Below are positions 30,747 through 31,214 of a stretch of 31,214 bases of DNA, in pieces; the first letter of the stretch is position 1; the number at the start of each line of letters is the position of its first letter. Below the pieces are notes generated by a model. The model did not search any database. It was not told where the DNA came from and worked only from the letters and a program-made list of their open reading frames with translations. The DNA is from Syntrophaceae bacterium (GTDB taxonomy: Bacteria; Desulfobacterota; Desulfomonilia; Desulfomonilales; Desulfomonilaceae). The DNA lies in NCBI GenBank assembly GCA_014874425.1, contig JACWAG010000384.1, positions 1-31,214 of the forward strand, in the 5' to 3' direction. The position numbers were made by a program, and so were the translations under genes.

Positions 30747-31214
30747 TCAATTGCGGTTGAGTTTTTTCGCGATCTGATCCAGAACAATTAAAGAATCTAA
30801 AGCTCTTCGACCATTTGTGGTCGGGGAGCTATTATTTTCTATGGAGCGCAGAAAGTCCTCTATTTCAGATCTTAACGGTTCCCGATGAGGCTCACGGATT
30901 TCCTCTATGGCAATATCCTCCATCAGACAGATCCCATCTTTATCAACGTTGATATCTCCGGCAGAATGAATTGTTAAAGTCCGCGTAAGCGTGTCGGCAT
31001 TGTAAAACCGGGTCCTGGTCGCAACATTTATTTCCCTGACCTTCCTGGGAGAGCATTTCGATGTCCAGAAGGTGGCTACTATGCCGTTAAGGAACTGCAA
31101 TAGCGTGTGAGTGTCATCCACAAGGTTGGAATAAACCTTTTCTCCTACAGCGCAAATTCGAGAAATATCCGACGACGCTATTTCCAGGGCAATGTCTATA
31201 TCATGGATCAGCAG
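30747..31214 (-). CDS. Gfo/Idh/MocA-type NAD(P)-dependent oxidoreductase, C-terminal part (5' end beyond the right edge)
   Basis: The frame stays open from the stop at 30747 to the window edge: 155 residues of the C-terminal region. A GTG at 31121 is internal and not a start. 'LLIHDIDIALEI' at the edge matches the conserved H-D-x-D helix of the family's substrate-binding domain. The beta-strands that follow ('FLNGIVATFWTSKC', 'TRTLTIHSAGDINVDKDGI') and the final helix 'RRALDSLIVLDQIAKKL' match the usual layout (sheet, then 'E.F...i....p.....g..al..l.v...i'). Such enzymes oxidise or reduce sugars, often nucleotide sugars for surface glycans; the N-terminal Rossmann fold is outside the window. 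hisG converges with 41 bases between stops. Confidence 0.85.
   Translation of the reverse strand: MLIHDIDIALEIASSDISRICAVGEKVYSNLVDDTHTLLQFLNGIVATFWTSKCSPRKVREINVATRTRFYNADTLTRTLTIHSAGDINVDKDGICLMEDIAIEEIREPHREPLRSEIEDFLRSIENNSSPTTNGRRALDSLIVLDQIAKKLNRN

Noticed and set aside
1..31214. CRISPR array, IS element, prophage, tRNA or rRNA genes
   Set aside because: I found no regularly spaced repeats, transposase or integrase motifs, and no cloverleaf-like or rRNA stretches in the intergenic regions.

Overview
The window most likely comes from an anaerobic Gram-negative bacterium of the Desulfobacterota (former Deltaproteobacteria); this is an inference. Gram-negative signs are a TolC-like N-terminus, a beta-barrel protein ending in Phe, a small lipoprotein and several Sec signal peptides. 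The fused FAD/4Fe-4S/CCG oxidoreductase and the group-4 sigma factor with a zinc anti-sigma beside thioredoxin fit such a host. Overall base composition looks moderately AT-rich, and TTG/GTG start codons are common (rpsO, hisG, glgA, the M16 peptidase, probably mutS). I see no tRNA, rRNA, IS element, phage gene or CRISPR array. Most of the window is chromosomal housekeeping.

Layout. 1-2.2 kb is accessory envelope material: the start of a TolC-like gene running off the left edge, a small exported lipocalin-like protein, and a GC-rich gene for a Cys/Pro-rich exported protein that ends at a strong intrinsic terminator. 2.3-6.7 kb: recD2 converges on glgA, followed by an orphan leuD-type gene. 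6.9-12 kb: a sulfotransferase, mutS and an orphan MacB/FtsX-type permease, all on the plus strand. 12-14.6 kb: a large FAD plus Fe-S oxidoreductase on the minus strand. 15.1-18.9 kb: the rpsO-pnp-M16 peptidase cluster. 18.9-20.1 kb: a TPR/retropepsin-like gene on the minus strand whose signal peptide is separated from the body by an in-frame TAG. 20.3-24.4 kb: an unknown gene divergent from smc. 24.5-26.1 kb: an outer-membrane protein converging on a sirtuin (cobB). 26.3-28.4 kb: ECF sigma factor, zinc anti-sigma, trxA, trxB. 28.4-29.4 kb: a TIGR04073-like exported protein and a 46-residue lipoprotein. 29.4-30.7 kb: hisI-hisG. The right edge is the C-terminal part of a Gfo/Idh/MocA-type oxidoreductase.

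How the genes work together. The best candidate for a notable system is sigma/anti-sigma/trxA/trxB. The 78-residue anti-sigma has no membrane segment, and its Cys/His spacing aligns by eye with RsrA of Streptomyces, the zinc protein that releases SigR under disulfide stress and is reset by thioredoxin. Here the sensor pair and its presumed resetting enzymes are in one tight run of genes, which suggests a self-contained thiol-redox homeostat in a Gram-negative anaerobe. rpsO-pnp is the classical ribosome/RNA-turnover pair. hisI and hisG overlap and are probably translationally coupled.
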